Assembly (NCBI GenBank): GCA_951812665.1
Contig: CATOST010000022.1
Span: 1 to 64,000 of the forward strand
Source: an uncultured Acidobacteriota bacterium
GTDB taxonomy: Bacteria > Acidobacteriota > UBA6911 > RPQK01 > JAJDTT01
Length of the DNA: 64,000 bases
Reading direction: 5' to 3'
Within the stretch, counting starts at the first letter, position 1. Every line of letters begins with the position of its first letter. Both the position numbers and the translations under genes were made by a program. The notes under the pieces are model-generated. The model saw only the letters and a program-made list of their open reading frames with translations. It was not told the DNA's origin and did no database searches. This document shows positions 37,720 through 48,064 of the stretch, piece after piece.

Positions 37720-38886
37720 CTATTCCTCCACTGTCAATCGGGCGCAACGGATGTGGGTGATGCAGGCCTGGGTGCACCACCAACTGGCCAGGAGGTCTCC
37801 TCCCGGCAGACGAACCAGATTGGGCTTGCCGAAGGCAATGTTGTCGTGACTGGCCGGATATTCCGGCTTGCGGTCGACACCCAGGAACTCCTGCCCCACG
37901 GCGTCCCAGACCATCACCTGGTGCTCCAGGTCCCAGGTCCGGCCCCCGTCCTCGCTCAGGGTCACCAGGACCCCCGGCTTCATCCTCTCCCGAATCGAGT
38001 AGGCCGCCGCCAGGACCCCCTCTCCCAGGTCCGCAGCCCAACTGGTCTGGGCCGGAATCGTCGTGGCCAGGGGGTTCTCCCAGCGGGTTCCCGTGGTGTC
38101 GGAGCTGACGAAATGGAGCGGATAGTTCTCCTGCCCGCCGATGCTCTGGGTCCATTGAAGGGCACAGATGCGGCCGTCCAACATCCGGCTGTAGCGGCTG
38201 TGAGAATACATCCGGGACGGGTCGGAGGCACTGGGAAAATCGATCTGGTCCCCCCAGGTCTGACCGCCGTCCCTGGAGAACAGGGCAGAGCCCTTGATGT
38301 GCAGCGGAGACGTGTCGCCCCACGATTTCCAGCGCTCCAACGCCAGGAACAGGGAACCGTCATTGAGTTCGATCAGATTGGACGGAGCGTCCGCCACTCC
38401 CTCGCCTTCCACCTCGATCACCTGGGGAGGGGCCCAGGTCCGACCCCGGTCCGCGGAGCGAAACAGCACCAGCTCGAAGGGTTTCAGACCTCCGGTCTCG
38501 GGATTGAATCGGAACATCTGATCCTGCGTGGCTCGAAAACGGTGGGCCACCAAGAGCAGCGTCCGGTTCCGGAGAAGCGTCCCATGGGGGGCGCTGTAGG
38601 AATGGGGCGTGCTCTCCTGTTTCGGGTCCCAGAGATCCCCCTCCTCGACCCAGGTCTCGCCGCCGTCCCGGGAACGGAGCACGGCCAGCCTTCCGTCGAG
38701 GGAGTAGAACGCCTGGCCCAACCGGTAAAAACAGAGCAGTTCCCGTTCCGAGATAGGGACCACGTTGGGAAGATAGGCACAGACGGCTTGATGTCCGGGA
38801 TGAGGATTGCGGTAGAGAATGGATTCGGAAACGATTCTCAGCCGTCTCACCCCAACACTATGACCGAGAGGGAGTATTGGGGTCAA
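37720..38886 (-). CDS. Sialidase-like BNR-repeat protein
   Basis: LRSRDGGETWVEEG, FRSADRGRTWAPP, FSRDGGQTWGDQ, LSEDGGRTWDLE Asp-box motifs. Confidence 0.88.
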   Translation of the reverse strand: MTPILPLGHSVGVRRLRIVSESILYRNPHPGHQAVCAYLPNVVPISERELLCFYRLGQAFYSLDGRLAVLRSRDGGETWVEEGDLWDPKQESTPHSYSAPHGTLLRNRTLLLVAHRFRATQDQMFRFNPETGGLKPFELVLFRSADRGRTWAPPQVIEVEGEGVADAPSNLIELNDGSLFLALERWKSWGDTSPLHIKGSALFSRDGGQTWGDQIDFPSASDPSRMYSHSRYSRMLDGRICALQWTQSIGGQENYPLHFVSSDTTGTRWENPLATTIPAQTSWAADLGEGVLAAAYSIRERMKPGVLVTLSEDGGRTWDLEHQVMVWDAVGQEFLGVDRKPEYPASHDNIAFGKPNLVRLPGGDLLASWWCTQACITHIRCARLTVEE

Positions 38887-39053
38887 CGATGGGCTGGGAC
38901 TCCATCAACGAGGACTGCCGGCAACCCGATCGGAAGACTTCTCCATGCAGGGGGGCAACTTCACATCCCCTTAATAAGATAAAGACCCGCGCGGGACTGA
39001 AACCAGAAGGTGAGTTGAGTAGAATGAACCCCGGTTGGCTCTTCCTCCGGCGC

Positions 39054-39108
39054 AGGACGAGTCAGCTTGGAGCCTGCCGGGCGCCCAAACGTTCGGCAGG
39101 CTCGTCCT
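39054..39108 (-). terminator. Compound hairpin downstream of the Calx-beta gene
   Basis: gagcctgccg (39070-39079) pairs with cggcaggctc (39094-39103); aggacgag (39054-39061) pairs with ctcgtcct (39101-39108), an alternative outer stem. Confidence 0.45.
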
Positions 39109-39136
39109 CATCGCCGCTCGCCCGACTCATGGACCG

Positions 39137-42100
39137 TCACCAGGAACCGCCGACCGACCCTGGCGCCAGCCCCGGGCTGCCAAGCATGGAACCGGGGCCC
39201 ATGAGACCGTTTCGATAGAGGGGATTGTAGGTGCGATCACCGAGATCCACCTCGAGTTGCAGCCGGATGTTGGGCCCGAATTGCAGACGCCATCCCAGCA
39301 GATAGCTCTGGGCTCCGGTACCGGAGCCCACCAGCGACATGTCGGCATAGGGGGCCATCAGCAACCGGCCGCCGAATGCCCGCATCCGGTAGTCCACTTC
39401 CGCAGTCAAGGGCGCATCCATGCCGGCGAAGCCGTTCCGGTTCAAGCCCGCCGCCGACTGGGACCAGAATCGGTTCGTTCCAGTGGGCGCCGTCCCCAAG
39501 GAGGAGACCATTCGCACGGCGAGGCCGCGGCCCGCGGCCCCTGGGTCGTACTCGATCATCGCGCCGATTCCCCACTCCCGGTAGCCGTCGGCCTGGTGCG
39601 CCATCAGCCGGCGCGCGTTCACGGAAACCGTCAGGCCCCGGTCCGGTTTGAGATAGTTGAGATTTCCTCCCACCTCCAGGCCAACTCCGGTCTCCGCCTC
39701 TCCAGTGTCCCGCCGAATCCCGAAGTCCACCGCCCCACCCACCAGGCCGCCCGCCCAGGCGTACCTGCAGTCGCACGCCGCTTCCAGGAGGAGCCGCGTC
39801 CGGCTAGCATCCGCATCCGTGATCCGTGGACTGGTACTCGAATCCAGGTCCATCCCCACCCAGAACGTATCCGTTTTCAACGCCACCTCGAGCCCGTTCT
39901 TGTCTTCCGGCTTCAGCAGCGACCCACGGGCCCCGACCGCTCCCATGGTCATACCGATGTCATGCCGGGCAGAGCCTGCTGCACTGGTCGCACCCATCTC
40001 TCCGCGTCCGTATCCGAACAGGCCCCAAGTGAACAATCGTTCCTCGAGGTCCACCCGAAGATAGGGGTAGGCACTGGTCAGAGATGCCGACAAATCCGAA
40101 TCCAGGGGCCGGAGCTGCTGGCCCCTGCCCGCGAAGGCGTCCCCATCTCCTTCACTGCGCGACACCGCCAAGCCGGCCAAGATCCGTCCCCGTGTGTAAT
40201 CGACGCCGGCCAGGCCGGTCAACACTCCGCCGTCCAGAGACAGATACGTATCCCGGCCCCCAAACTGAGTCGTCACCCCGCGGCCCCACGCCGTCCATCT
40301 CGCTCCTTGTGGGTTCCCGTTTCTGTCCCCCGACGTCAGGTGGAACGAACTGGTGGACAGAAGATTGCGCCCACCCAGGCGCCGAAACCCGAGTCGGGCG
40401 CCATCCAAAGTCCCCCCATAAAGACCGAGAGATTCACCGGCCCGGCCGGGCGAGCCCGGCGTTCCCAGTCCGCCGCCGACCATGAGCGGCTGGCTTCCGA
40501 AGAAGAGATTCGATCCATCGCGATGATCGCCCGCCTCGTTCTCGAACGCCAACCTCAACTGCCGTCCCCCGACCGTCACCTGCGGAGGCCGGTACGGCGA
40601 TCCGGTCAGTCGCTCGCTGACCGCTTCCACCACTTGAGTCGCGACCGTCCGCCCGAAGCGGGTGAGCCACGCCTTGAACACGATTCGTTCGTCGTCTGCA
40701 ATCACTCCTGTCGCCGTACCCTGGCCCAACGTCCCGTTCACGGCGCGGTTGAGCACGACCGTGAAGGTCTCGTCCTCTTCCAGGAGCATGTCGTCCAAGA
40801 GAAGCACGCGAATGCTCTCGACCGTCTGTCCCGGAGGGAAGTTCACCATTCCAGTGGCTCCCCGGTAGTCCTCGTCCGTTCTCGCCGTCCCGTCGGAAGT
40901 CGACCATTCCACCGTCACCACTCGATCGCTGGTTCCAGCCAGAGTGATCGGAAAAACGATCTCTCCCACGTTCTCAAACGCTCGTGCACCCTCGACCCCG
41001 ATCGCGGGCGGGCGGTCGTTGTCCGTCACGGCGACCAAGGCCCTGTCAGGATCCCCGATGTTGTATTCGTCGCTCTCGCCCAGTACCGCTTCTACCGAGC
41101 CGTCCGCTTCGTCCCGGTTATCGTCCACGGTCGCCATTCGCAGTACCGCCGCCGACTCTCCGGAACCGAAGGTCACTGTGGTGGGCGGAGTCGCCGCAAG
41201 AAAAGACCCCGTCTCGTTCACCCGCACCGTTACACTCAGTCCGGCGTCGAGATTCCCCGACCGAGCCACGTTGAACTGAACGTCTTCTCCCTCCTCCACC
41301 GAACCGGCAGCAGCGGAAATGCTCACCATCGGGAGGTCATCGTCCAGGATGAAGCCGGCCGCCTCGGCCCTCTCCACCGTCGCGTTCCTCGGGTTGGACA
41401 GCTTCACCGTAAAGGTCTCGTTCGGTTCACCTACGCTGTCGTCCAGCACTGGCACCGTCGCCTCCTGGCGAGTTTTTCGGGCAGCGAACACCAACTCGCC
41501 CTTCCGGCTCGTATAGTCCTCGCCGGCCTTGGCCGTTCCGTCAGTCGTCTCCCAGTCGACCCGGACCGTGCGGCTGCTGAGGATGTCCATGGTCACGGCA
41601 AAGACGATCTCTCCGTCCGCCTCCGTGACTTCCGCGTCCTCGATGGACAACGCCGGAACGTCGTTTTCAAGAATCGTCACCACCACATCGGGCGCCGTCA
41701 CGCCAGTGTAATCTCCACCGCTCACCGTATGGGTCAGGGTCACTGGCGCGTCATCCAACGCATCGTTGTCTTCAGCCGCCATCACCGTCATCGGCTGTGC
41801 CAACGACCAGTTCGACGCCGTGAAGGTCAACGATGCCGACGAAACCATCAAGTCTCCCATTACGCCGTTCACCGCCACCGTCACCGGTCCGGTTGGCTCC
41901 GTGTCCAGCACTACCAAGTAGTTCTCGCGACTTCCCTCGGTGACCGGCAGTTCCTTTGGCGTCACCGTCACTCCGGGAGTGTCATTCTCGATGATGGTTA
42001 CCTCCACGTCGGACGCCGTCACCCCGTCGTAGCCTCCGCCGCTCACGTCGTGCGTCAGCATTAACGGCGCGTCCGTTACTGCGTCATCGTCCTCCGCCGC

Positions 42101-43582
42101 CGACACCATCACCGTCTGCGCCATCGACCAACTCCATGCCGTGAATGTCAAAGTCTCCGGCGACACACTCAGGTCTCCCGCCACCCCTCTCACCGTCACC
42201 GTCACCGTACCCGTCGGCACCGACTCCAGTACCACGGTGTAAGCCTCGCTACTTCCCTCCACCACCTCCAGCGCCACCGGCGTCACCTTCACCCCGGGGA
42301 TGTCGTTTTCGAGGATGGTCACCTCGACGTCGGCCGCGGCCACTCCGTCGTAGTCTCCGCCACTTACCGTATGGGTCAGCGTCACCGGCGGGTCCACAAT
42401 CGTATCCTCGTCCTCCGCCGCCGACACCGTCACTATCTGTCTGATGGACCAGTTCGACGTGGTGAATCTAAGCGTCTCCGGAGACACCGTCAGGTCTCCC
42501 GCCACGCCTCCCACCGTCACCGTCACCTCACCAGCCGGCTCCGACTCCAGCACCACGGTGTAGGTCTCGCTGCCTCCCTCCAGAATCTCCAGCGCCACCG
42601 GAGTAATTCGCACCCCGCGGTTGTCGTCTTCGATGGTCACATCAGCGGTGGTTTGAGTCCCCGGATTCACACTTGATGGCAACTCCCCGAAGCCCAGCGC
42701 CACCCTCTCGGCTCCCTCGTCCAAATCGTCGGCCACAGCCCGGAGGGTGAACGTCGCCACCGTCTGCCCCGCGTCGAACGTGACGTTCTCCGGCACTCCC
42801 GAATAATCGTCATCGGTGGCGCCATCTTCGTTTTTCACCGTCAGCGGGATCGTCAGAGGGTTAGCAGGTGACAGACTCAAGCGAACCGTCACCTCCACCG
42901 TCTCCCCCTCCCGCACACGGTAATTGCTGGAGTCAAAGGTCACCGTCTGGCTTCTCGGGGTTCCGCCGCCACCATCGCCACCGCCATTGCCGCCACCGCC
43001 ATTGCCGCCGCCACCATTGCCGCCACCATCGTCGCTGATCTGCACTGTCAGGGTACCCACATTCTTCTGTGGGCAATAGGTGTTGTGGTCCCATATCTCG
43101 TGGGTGATGCGCACCGACCTATAGTCAATATCGGGATCTTCGAGTGCATTTATCGTAACCTCTCGCCATATATTCCAGTTCTCCTTATTGAACTCCCAGC
43201 CGACGGATGGCACCCACGAAATCCCTTTTTCCGGGTACACGCCATCGTAGCGAACGATCCCGTCGACGTGGATCCTTACCCACCATCCGTCATCAACCGG
43301 TTGTTTACTGAGCCTTAATTGGTAGGAGACGCGTCCTCCCTCAGCGATGTGCAACGATTCTGTTGTCTTCACTTCCACTGTCCCTCCGTCCGATACCCAC
43401 TTGTCGGTATCGGCGTTCGGGTCGTCGTTCTGGGCGTGGACCTGGTTCACGGCGACGCCGGAGAAGAGCAACGACAGCACGATGCTGGAGGCAATGAGAC
43501 GGGGGAATCCGAGGACCGGACTCTTTACCAAACCGGGAACAGAACCGAAGCAGACGATTGAGGCAAACATTTTGGTCATCCG
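39137..43582 (-). CDS. Large Calx-beta repeat protein with C-terminal autotransporter-like beta-barrel
   Basis: Up to 1501 aa in the track ORF, start refined to MTKMFASIVCFGSVPG; multiple Calx-beta units (DGEIVFAVTMDILSSRTVRVDWETTDGTAKAGEDY); C-terminal ARWTAWGRGVTTQFGG...GLAGVDYTRGRILAGLAVSRSEGDGDAF barrel signature; Gly/Asn linker GGGNGGGGNGGGGNGGGDGGGG. Confidence 0.85.
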   Translation of the reverse strand, partial: RMTKMFASIVCFGSVPGLVKSPVLGFPRLIASSIVLSLLFSGVAVNQVHAQNDDPNADTDKWVSDGGTVEVKTTESLHIAEGGRVSYQLRLSKQPVDDGWWVRIHVDGIVRYDGVYPEKGISWVPSVGWEFNKENWNIWREVTINALEDPDIDYRSVRITHEIWDHNTYCPQKNVGTLTVQISDDGGGNGGGGNGGGGNGGGDGGGGTPRSQTVTFDSSNYRVREGETVEVTVRLSLSPANPLTIPLTVKNEDGATDDDYSGVPENVTFDAGQTVATFTLRAVADDLDEGAERVALGFGELPSSVNPGTQTTADVTIEDDNRGVRITPVALEILEGGSETYTVVLESEPAGEVTVTVGGVAGDLTVSPETLRFTTSNWSIRQIVTVSAAEDEDTIVDPPVTLTHTVSGGDYDGVAAADVEVTILENDIPGVKVTPVALEVVEGSSEAYTVVLESVPTGTVTVTVRGVAGDLSVSPETLTFTAWSWSMAQTVMVSAAEDDDAVTDAPLMLTHDVSGGGYDGVTASDVEVTIIENDTPGVTVTPKELPVTEGSRENYLVVLDTEPTGPVTVAVNGVMGDLMVSSASLTFTASNWSLAQPMTVMAAEDNDALDDAPVTLTHTVSGGDYTGVTAPDVVVTILENDVPALSIEDAEVTEADGEIVFAVTMDILSSRTVRVDWETTDGTAKAGEDYTSRKGELVFAARKTRQEATVPVLDDSVGEPNETFTVKLSNPRNATVERAEAAGFILDDDLPMVSISAAAGSVEEGEDVQFNVARSGNLDAGLSVTVRVNETGSFLAATPPTTVTFGSGESAAVLRMATVDDNRDEADGSVEAVLGESDEYNIGDPDRALVAVTDNDRPPAIGVEGARAFENVGEIVFPITLAGTSDRVVTVEWSTSDGTARTDEDYRGATGMVNFPPGQTVESIRVLLLDDMLLEEDETFTVVLNRAVNGTLGQGTATGVIADDERIVFKAWLTRFGRTVATQVVEAVSERLTGSPYRPPQVTVGGRQLRLAFENEAGDHRDGSNLFFGSQPLMVGGGLGTPGSPGRAGESLGLYGGTLDGARLGFRRLGGRNLLSTSSFHLTSGDRNGNPQGARWTAWGRGVTTQFGGRDTYLSLDGGVLTGLAGVDYTRGRILAGLAVSRSEGDGDAFAGRGQQLRPLDSDLSASLTSAYPYLRVDLEERLFTWGLFGYGRGEMGATSAAGSARHDIGMTMGAVGARGSLLKPEDKNGLEVALKTDTFWVGMDLDSSTSPRITDADASRTRLLLEAACDCRYAWAGGLVGGAVDFGIRRDTGEAETGVGLEVGGNLNYLKPDRGLTVSVNARRLMAHQADGYREWGIGAMIEYDPGAAGRGLAVRMVSSLGTAPTGTNRFWSQSAAGLNRNGFAGMDAPLTAEVDYRMRAFGGRLLMAPYADMSLVGSGTGAQSYLLGWRLQFGPNIRLQLEVDLGDRTYNPLYRNGLMGPGSMLGSPGLAPGSVGGSW
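41650..42620 (-). repeat. Three tandem about 107-aa (about 321-nt) repeats inside the Calx-beta protein
   Basis: Units beginning GVRITPVALEILEGGSETYTVVLES, GVKVTPVALEVVEGSSEAYTVVLES, GVTVTPKELPVTEGSRENYLVVLDT, each ending ...VTLTHTVSGGDY.GV...VTILENDxP. Confidence 0.85.
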
Positions 43583-43775
43583 ATCGGACAACCTTCCGTC
43601 ACCGGGTCTCCTCGTTATGAAACCATAACCGCCTCCCGGCACGCACTCGGCGAAAACTCTCGGAGAAACGCACCTGGGCTCGGCAGGTGGAAGAAGCTGT
43701 CAGCATTAGGGCACTATAACCAGCCGGACTGTCAGGAAATCGGCCATTTGGAGATCCATGTCGACACCACAAAAC

Positions 43776-45206
43776 CTAGGGGCCAAAGCGGAAGGCATAC
43801 AGGTGGGCATCCCGGATTCGAACCCGGAGGCGCACCGGTTGGCCGGAATGCCGGGATACGTCCGATCCCCCCTTCCATTTAACCGTGCCGTCGATCTTGT
43901 CGCCCACCAACGGTGGACAATCCTCCAGACTCAGCCCTTCCAAGGGATCACCCTCCCCGTCTTGCATCTCCACCCGGATACTGCCCCCGCCCGACGTGCT
44001 GTAGTTGAGCTCCAGCCTCCGCCCCCGGAACCGGATAGGCCTGGTGGTGAACTCGCCGAAGCCGGAATAGGGGCCCTGGACGGAGACGAAACCGTCGGTC
44101 CGGAGGGTGCAGCGGCGAATCCGTGTCCTCTCCGAGCGGAGCAACTCCGCGTAGTACATGGAGATCTCACCGGCCCCGGTAGGCACCAGGCCGTGGCCCA
44201 GGATGGGATTGCGGTCCACCCAGTTGTCCCGGTCCAGGTCCGCAGAAAGGAAGGGCTGCCGGAACAGGCGGTCCCAGTGGATTCCGTCACGGCTGGAGGC
44301 GAACTGGATGTCGGCCAGTCCGTCATGGGGCGCATCATCGTGATGCCTCCGGCCGGGATACAGAACCATGGGAAACATGAGGAAGGCCCGGGCCGCCCGA
44401 AAGTACTTGACGGCGGCGTTGGTGTAGAAATGGAGGTCCACCGGATCCCGTTCGTCCGGCACGAGCACCAGCTCCGGTTCGGACCAGTGGAGAAAGTCGA
44501 TGGATTCGGTTCGCCGGATGGCCCGGCGGCCTCCCTTGAAGGACCCTTCCACCGACGGGTCCACGCCCCTCAGATAGATTACGAAACGTCTTCTCTCGTC
44601 GTCCCAAACCAGGATGTTGTGGCTGTCGAAGGGGCCCTTCTCCGGTGGAAGAAGCGGATTGGTCCGAACCGGCTGCCAGCGGATGCCGTCCGCCGAAATG
44701 AAGCCCGTGATCCCACCGACCCGGGAAATCATCTTGTAGCGGGACGAACTGCCCGGCTGCTGGTTGGGATCCACGATGACGCTGACGTTGGTGAAATCCT
44801 TGGGGTCGCCGATGATGTTGTTCCGCGTGGAGCCCTTGCGGGAAAAGACGCCCAGATTCCGGCGCTCCCAGGTGATGCCGTCCCGGCTCTCGGCGTAGCA
44901 GGTCCAGACCGGGAAGGGGGGTTCCTTCTCGGCAACCCGGTACCACATGCGGTAAAGGCCCCGGTCCCGGATCACGCTGCTGTAGTGCAGTTCCTTGCCT
45001 TCCCAGGGTTCCACGCAAGCAAGGGAGACCTCCCGGGGTTGGGGACGATGCCTGGTCAGACGGATTCCCTGCTGGGAATCGAACCAGAACTCGTCCAGAA
45101 AGAGTTGGCGCTCGCTTCCCACGTCCAGGACCGTCTGGCCCGGAAGGGGATGGAAGGTGGCGGCGATCAGCAGGACGACCCAGATCGGTGCACCTGGATG
45201 TCTCAT
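43776..45206 (-). CDS. Secreted beta-propeller (glycosidase-like) RMWY/SxDGIxW family protein
   Basis: 476 aa with signal peptide; GLYRMWYRVAEKEPPFPVWTCYAESRDGITWERRNLG; tail VRLRVRIRDAHLYAFRFGP. Confidence 0.72.
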   Translation of the reverse strand: MRHPGAPIWVVLLIAATFHPLPGQTVLDVGSERQLFLDEFWFDSQQGIRLTRHRPQPREVSLACVEPWEGKELHYSSVIRDRGLYRMWYRVAEKEPPFPVWTCYAESRDGITWERRNLGVFSRKGSTRNNIIGDPKDFTNVSVIVDPNQQPGSSSRYKMISRVGGITGFISADGIRWQPVRTNPLLPPEKGPFDSHNILVWDDERRRFVIYLRGVDPSVEGSFKGGRRAIRRTESIDFLHWSEPELVLVPDERDPVDLHFYTNAAVKYFRAARAFLMFPMVLYPGRRHHDDAPHDGLADIQFASSRDGIHWDRLFRQPFLSADLDRDNWVDRNPILGHGLVPTGAGEISMYYAELLRSERTRIRRCTLRTDGFVSVQGPYSGFGEFTTRPIRFRGRRLELNYSTSGGGSIRVEMQDGEGDPLEGLSLEDCPPLVGDKIDGTVKWKGGSDVSRHSGQPVRLRVRIRDAHLYAFRFGP

Positions 45207-45225
45207 ATTTCTCTCTGTTTCGGAG

Positions 45226-45987
45226 TCAGTCCCCCGTCAGAACGCCTCCGGAGAAGAGCCTCCCGCGTCCGTTCAGACAGGGCTCGATCCCCATAAGTTG
45301 CAATGCGTGCCAGGAGGTGACTTGATTCGCCGTCAGGACCGGCTTCCCCAGAGCGGACTCCATCTCCTCCAGGTGCAGCGCCAGCTTCTGGCCGGTGCAA
45401 CCGACGAAGACGGCGTCCGACGCCCCGACGTTGGAGGATTCAGCCAACTGGCGGATGCGCTCGGGCGGGACGATGGAGTGGTCTTTCGGCAAGCTCAGGG
45501 CCAGACTGTTCAACACCCGGACGCCGTGGTCCTGGATGAACTTGATGAAGGCACCCTCCACGTCGGGCATGTAGGGGCTGGCCAGGGTGACGCTGGAGAT
45601 CCCCAGGGCCTTGAAGGCCCGGATCATGGCGCTGCTGGTGGTCGTGGCCGGCTTGCCGGTCATGCGGGTGATCCGATCCGAAATATCCAGGTCTCCCCCC
45701 ACGCCACGAACGAAGCTGACGGTGGTGCAGTAGTAGGCGTAGCAGTCGGGTTCGTACTTGGAGAGCCTCCGGGCCGATTCCTCGATGTCGCCGTTCTCGG
45801 CCAGCTCGATCCCGGCGGGCAGGTGGGCGCCCACGTCCCGGATGGGGGTGGCGCTGGACATGAGGCGAACCCCCGGCGGCATGAAACGCCGGAACTCGTC
45901 CACCACCGCGTCGGCCTCTACGTCCACCCAGGCATCATCGGGATACACGGCTCCCAGTAACGGCCTTTGGCCTTCGGAATCAGTCAT
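45226..45987 (-). CDS. Asp/Glu racemase / maleate isomerase-like family protein
   Basis: YYCTTVSFVRGVGGD...ITRMTGKPATTTSSAMIRAFKALGISSVTLASPY...VFVGCTGQKLALHLEEMESALGKPVLTANQVTSWHALQ. Confidence 0.85.
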   Translation of the reverse strand: MTDSEGQRPLLGAVYPDDAWVDVEADAVVDEFRRFMPPGVRLMSSATPIRDVGAHLPAGIELAENGDIEESARRLSKYEPDCYAYYCTTVSFVRGVGGDLDISDRITRMTGKPATTTSSAMIRAFKALGISSVTLASPYMPDVEGAFIKFIQDHGVRVLNSLALSLPKDHSIVPPERIRQLAESSNVGASDAVFVGCTGQKLALHLEEMESALGKPVLTANQVTSWHALQLMGIEPCLNGRGRLFSGGVLTGD

Positions 45988-46080
45988 GTCTCAGCCTCCT
46001 CCAAGTCGGAAGTGAATTCTAACAGCCGGGGATGATATTCGCCGTGAATTTTCAATGCCGGATCAAGGCGAAATGAAGGA

Positions 46081-47574
46081 TCAGGAATGACTCCCGGACT
46101 TTTCGCCAAGAACCATCGACGCGAAAGCGGCCACGCCCACCGTCACCAGTGTGGAGACCGGAATCACCCACATCCAAGCCAGTTCGGGAAGGCCGAACAG
46201 CCAGTGGCCTTGAGCCCAGAAAAACCCCACCAGGATCCCGCAGAGCGCGCTGCCCATGGCCACCCTGGCGCTGCAGCGGATCCCCAGCATGGCGATGAGC
46301 ATGAGTCCGCCCAGGCTTCCCACCAGAAAACTGGTGACCCTTCCCTGGATGTCGAAGAGGTTCCCCCTCTGGTCCTCCGGGATCCGGTACAGGAGCAGGC
46401 AGATGGCGGTAGCCAGGCCGCCCACCGCGGCGGTGATGGATCGGGCCAGGAACAGTTCTTGGCGCGGGGTGGAGACGGCACTCCTGAAACGGCGATAGAA
46501 GTCGGTGACGACCACCGACGAGATGGAGTTCATTCCTGAGTCCAGGCTGGACATGGCGGCCGAAAAGAGCGCCGCCACCACCAGTCCCGCCAAGCCCCGG
46601 GGAAGGATGTGGCGGATGAAGTGGGGGAAGACCAGGTCGGGGTCGTCGGGGATGGCGGCCTGGTAGTAGGAGTAGAGGGCGATGCCGCAGAGGGAGAGAA
46701 TCAACGTGAGGACGACACCCGCGACCAGATTGCACAGGAAGGCCCGCCGGGAGGCCTGAAGCGATTCGGTGGCCAGGAACCTCTGGACCGCCACCTGATC
46801 CGAGCTGGCAGTGGCCAGCCACCAGAACAAGGTCCAGCAGGCCATGCCCACCAGGCTCAGGCGAACCGTGGGATCGAAGCTGAAGACGGGTTGGGACGGC
46901 GTGTCGGCCGCCATCATGTCGTTCCACCAGGTCGCCGGGCCAGTGCCCGAGTCGATGGCCACATAGACGACGGTGAAGATGGCGCCGCCCAAAAGAATGA
47001 AGAACTGGACCACGTCGGTCCAGATGACCGCTCGAAGCCCCCCCAGGACCGTATAGAAGACGCCGATGGCCACCAGGCCCAGGACCACGGTGGTGAAGGA
47101 GAGGCTGCAGATCTTGGACAGGGCCAGCGAGGCGGTGAACAGGACCATCCCCATCCAGGCGGACCGGATCAACACGAAGAGGGACGCGCCGAAGAGCCGC
47201 GTGGTCAGGTCGAACCTCCGCTCCAGGTACTCGTAGGCGGTGGTCATCCGCAGCCGCATGAGATAGGGGAGGATGAGGAAGCTGACCAGGAAGAAGACCA
47301 GGGGGTAGGAGAGGAACTGGGCGTTGGCTCCGACGCCGTTCTTGATCATCTCCCCCGGCGTGGAGAGGTAGGTGACGGTGGAGAGGACCGTGGCGACGAT
47401 GCTGACCCCCACGGAGAACCAGGACAGGCTCCGTCCCGCCAGGAAGTAGTCCTCGGTGCTCTTCTGGCGCCGTCCGTAGTAGAACCCGACCCAGATCACC
47501 ACCGCAAAGTAGGCGGCGATGGCGGCGTAGTCGACGGCGTGCAGGCCCTGAAAACGGTCGAGAACGGGAGTCAT
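46081..47574 (-). CDS. Sodium:solute symporter (SSF) family transporter
   Basis: 497 aa; DYFLAGRSLSWFSVGVSIVATVLSTVTYLSTPGEMIKNG; YEYLERRFDLTTRLFGA; SSLDSGMNSISSVVVTDFYRRF. Confidence 0.93.
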   Translation of the reverse strand: MTPVLDRFQGLHAVDYAAIAAYFAVVIWVGFYYGRRQKSTEDYFLAGRSLSWFSVGVSIVATVLSTVTYLSTPGEMIKNGVGANAQFLSYPLVFFLVSFLILPYLMRLRMTTAYEYLERRFDLTTRLFGASLFVLIRSAWMGMVLFTASLALSKICSLSFTTVVLGLVAIGVFYTVLGGLRAVIWTDVVQFFILLGGAIFTVVYVAIDSGTGPATWWNDMMAADTPSQPVFSFDPTVRLSLVGMACWTLFWWLATASSDQVAVQRFLATESLQASRRAFLCNLVAGVVLTLILSLCGIALYSYYQAAIPDDPDLVFPHFIRHILPRGLAGLVVAALFSAAMSSLDSGMNSISSVVVTDFYRRFRSAVSTPRQELFLARSITAAVGGLATAICLLLYRIPEDQRGNLFDIQGRVTSFLVGSLGGLMLIAMLGIRCSARVAMGSALCGILVGFFWAQGHWLFGLPELAWMWVIPVSTLVTVGVAAFASMVLGEKSGSHS

Positions 47575-47620
47575 GTGGTGGAGGCGCCGTCAACCGCCAG
47601 TATGATGGAGGCAGTGCTGT

Positions 47621-47934
47621 TCAGCACCGCCACTTTGGAAGTGTCAATCCAGGCGTCGTTCTTTCCTCTCGTTCCGCCAGAAAGCGCTTGAGCGCGCCTG
47701 GTCGTCGTACAACCGGCGTGATCGGTTGCCCCGGGTTGGTCGAACGCACCAGGACACCACGTTGTTCCAGTTCATCAAGCCGCTCCTCGATCTGGAAGGA
47801 TACTTGCTTGATCGGCCGAATCTCTGCCACGGGCTCCCCTTGATCCGTGACTATGACGGTATTCCCAGCGCGCACCGGACGAAGAAGCTCCGAGAACCGC
47901 GCCTTTGCTTCGCAAATTGAAAATATTTTCGGCA
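47621..47934 (-). CDS. Phd-type antitoxin, 3' end altered; adjacent toxin reduced to a start-proximal remnant
   Basis: Start refined to MPKIFSICEAKARFSELLRPVRAGNTVIVTDQGEPVAEIRPIKQ. An overlapping frame beyond the expected C-terminus reads IDTSKVAVLN, similar to a PIN N-terminus, then meets the SSF gene. Confidence 0.75.
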
Positions 47935-48064
47935 TGAAAACGATGTTACCTGACGGACCGGCCAAAAAACTCGAAGGAATCACTGGATGGGAACGGCATT
48001 GGGCAACATGACCTTGATCCCCAATTGAAATGGTCAACCCATGGCAAACGCCGCCAAGAATTCG

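Noticed and set aside
39035-42064. 1009-aa plus-strand ORF
   Set aside because: Antisense to the Calx-beta/barrel gene, which has clear domain homology; shadow ORF of high-GC coding DNA.
42955-43030. Short GGTGGC-type tandem DNA repeat as a separate element
   Set aside because: Encodes the Gly/Asn linker of the Calx-beta protein; low-complexity coding sequence.
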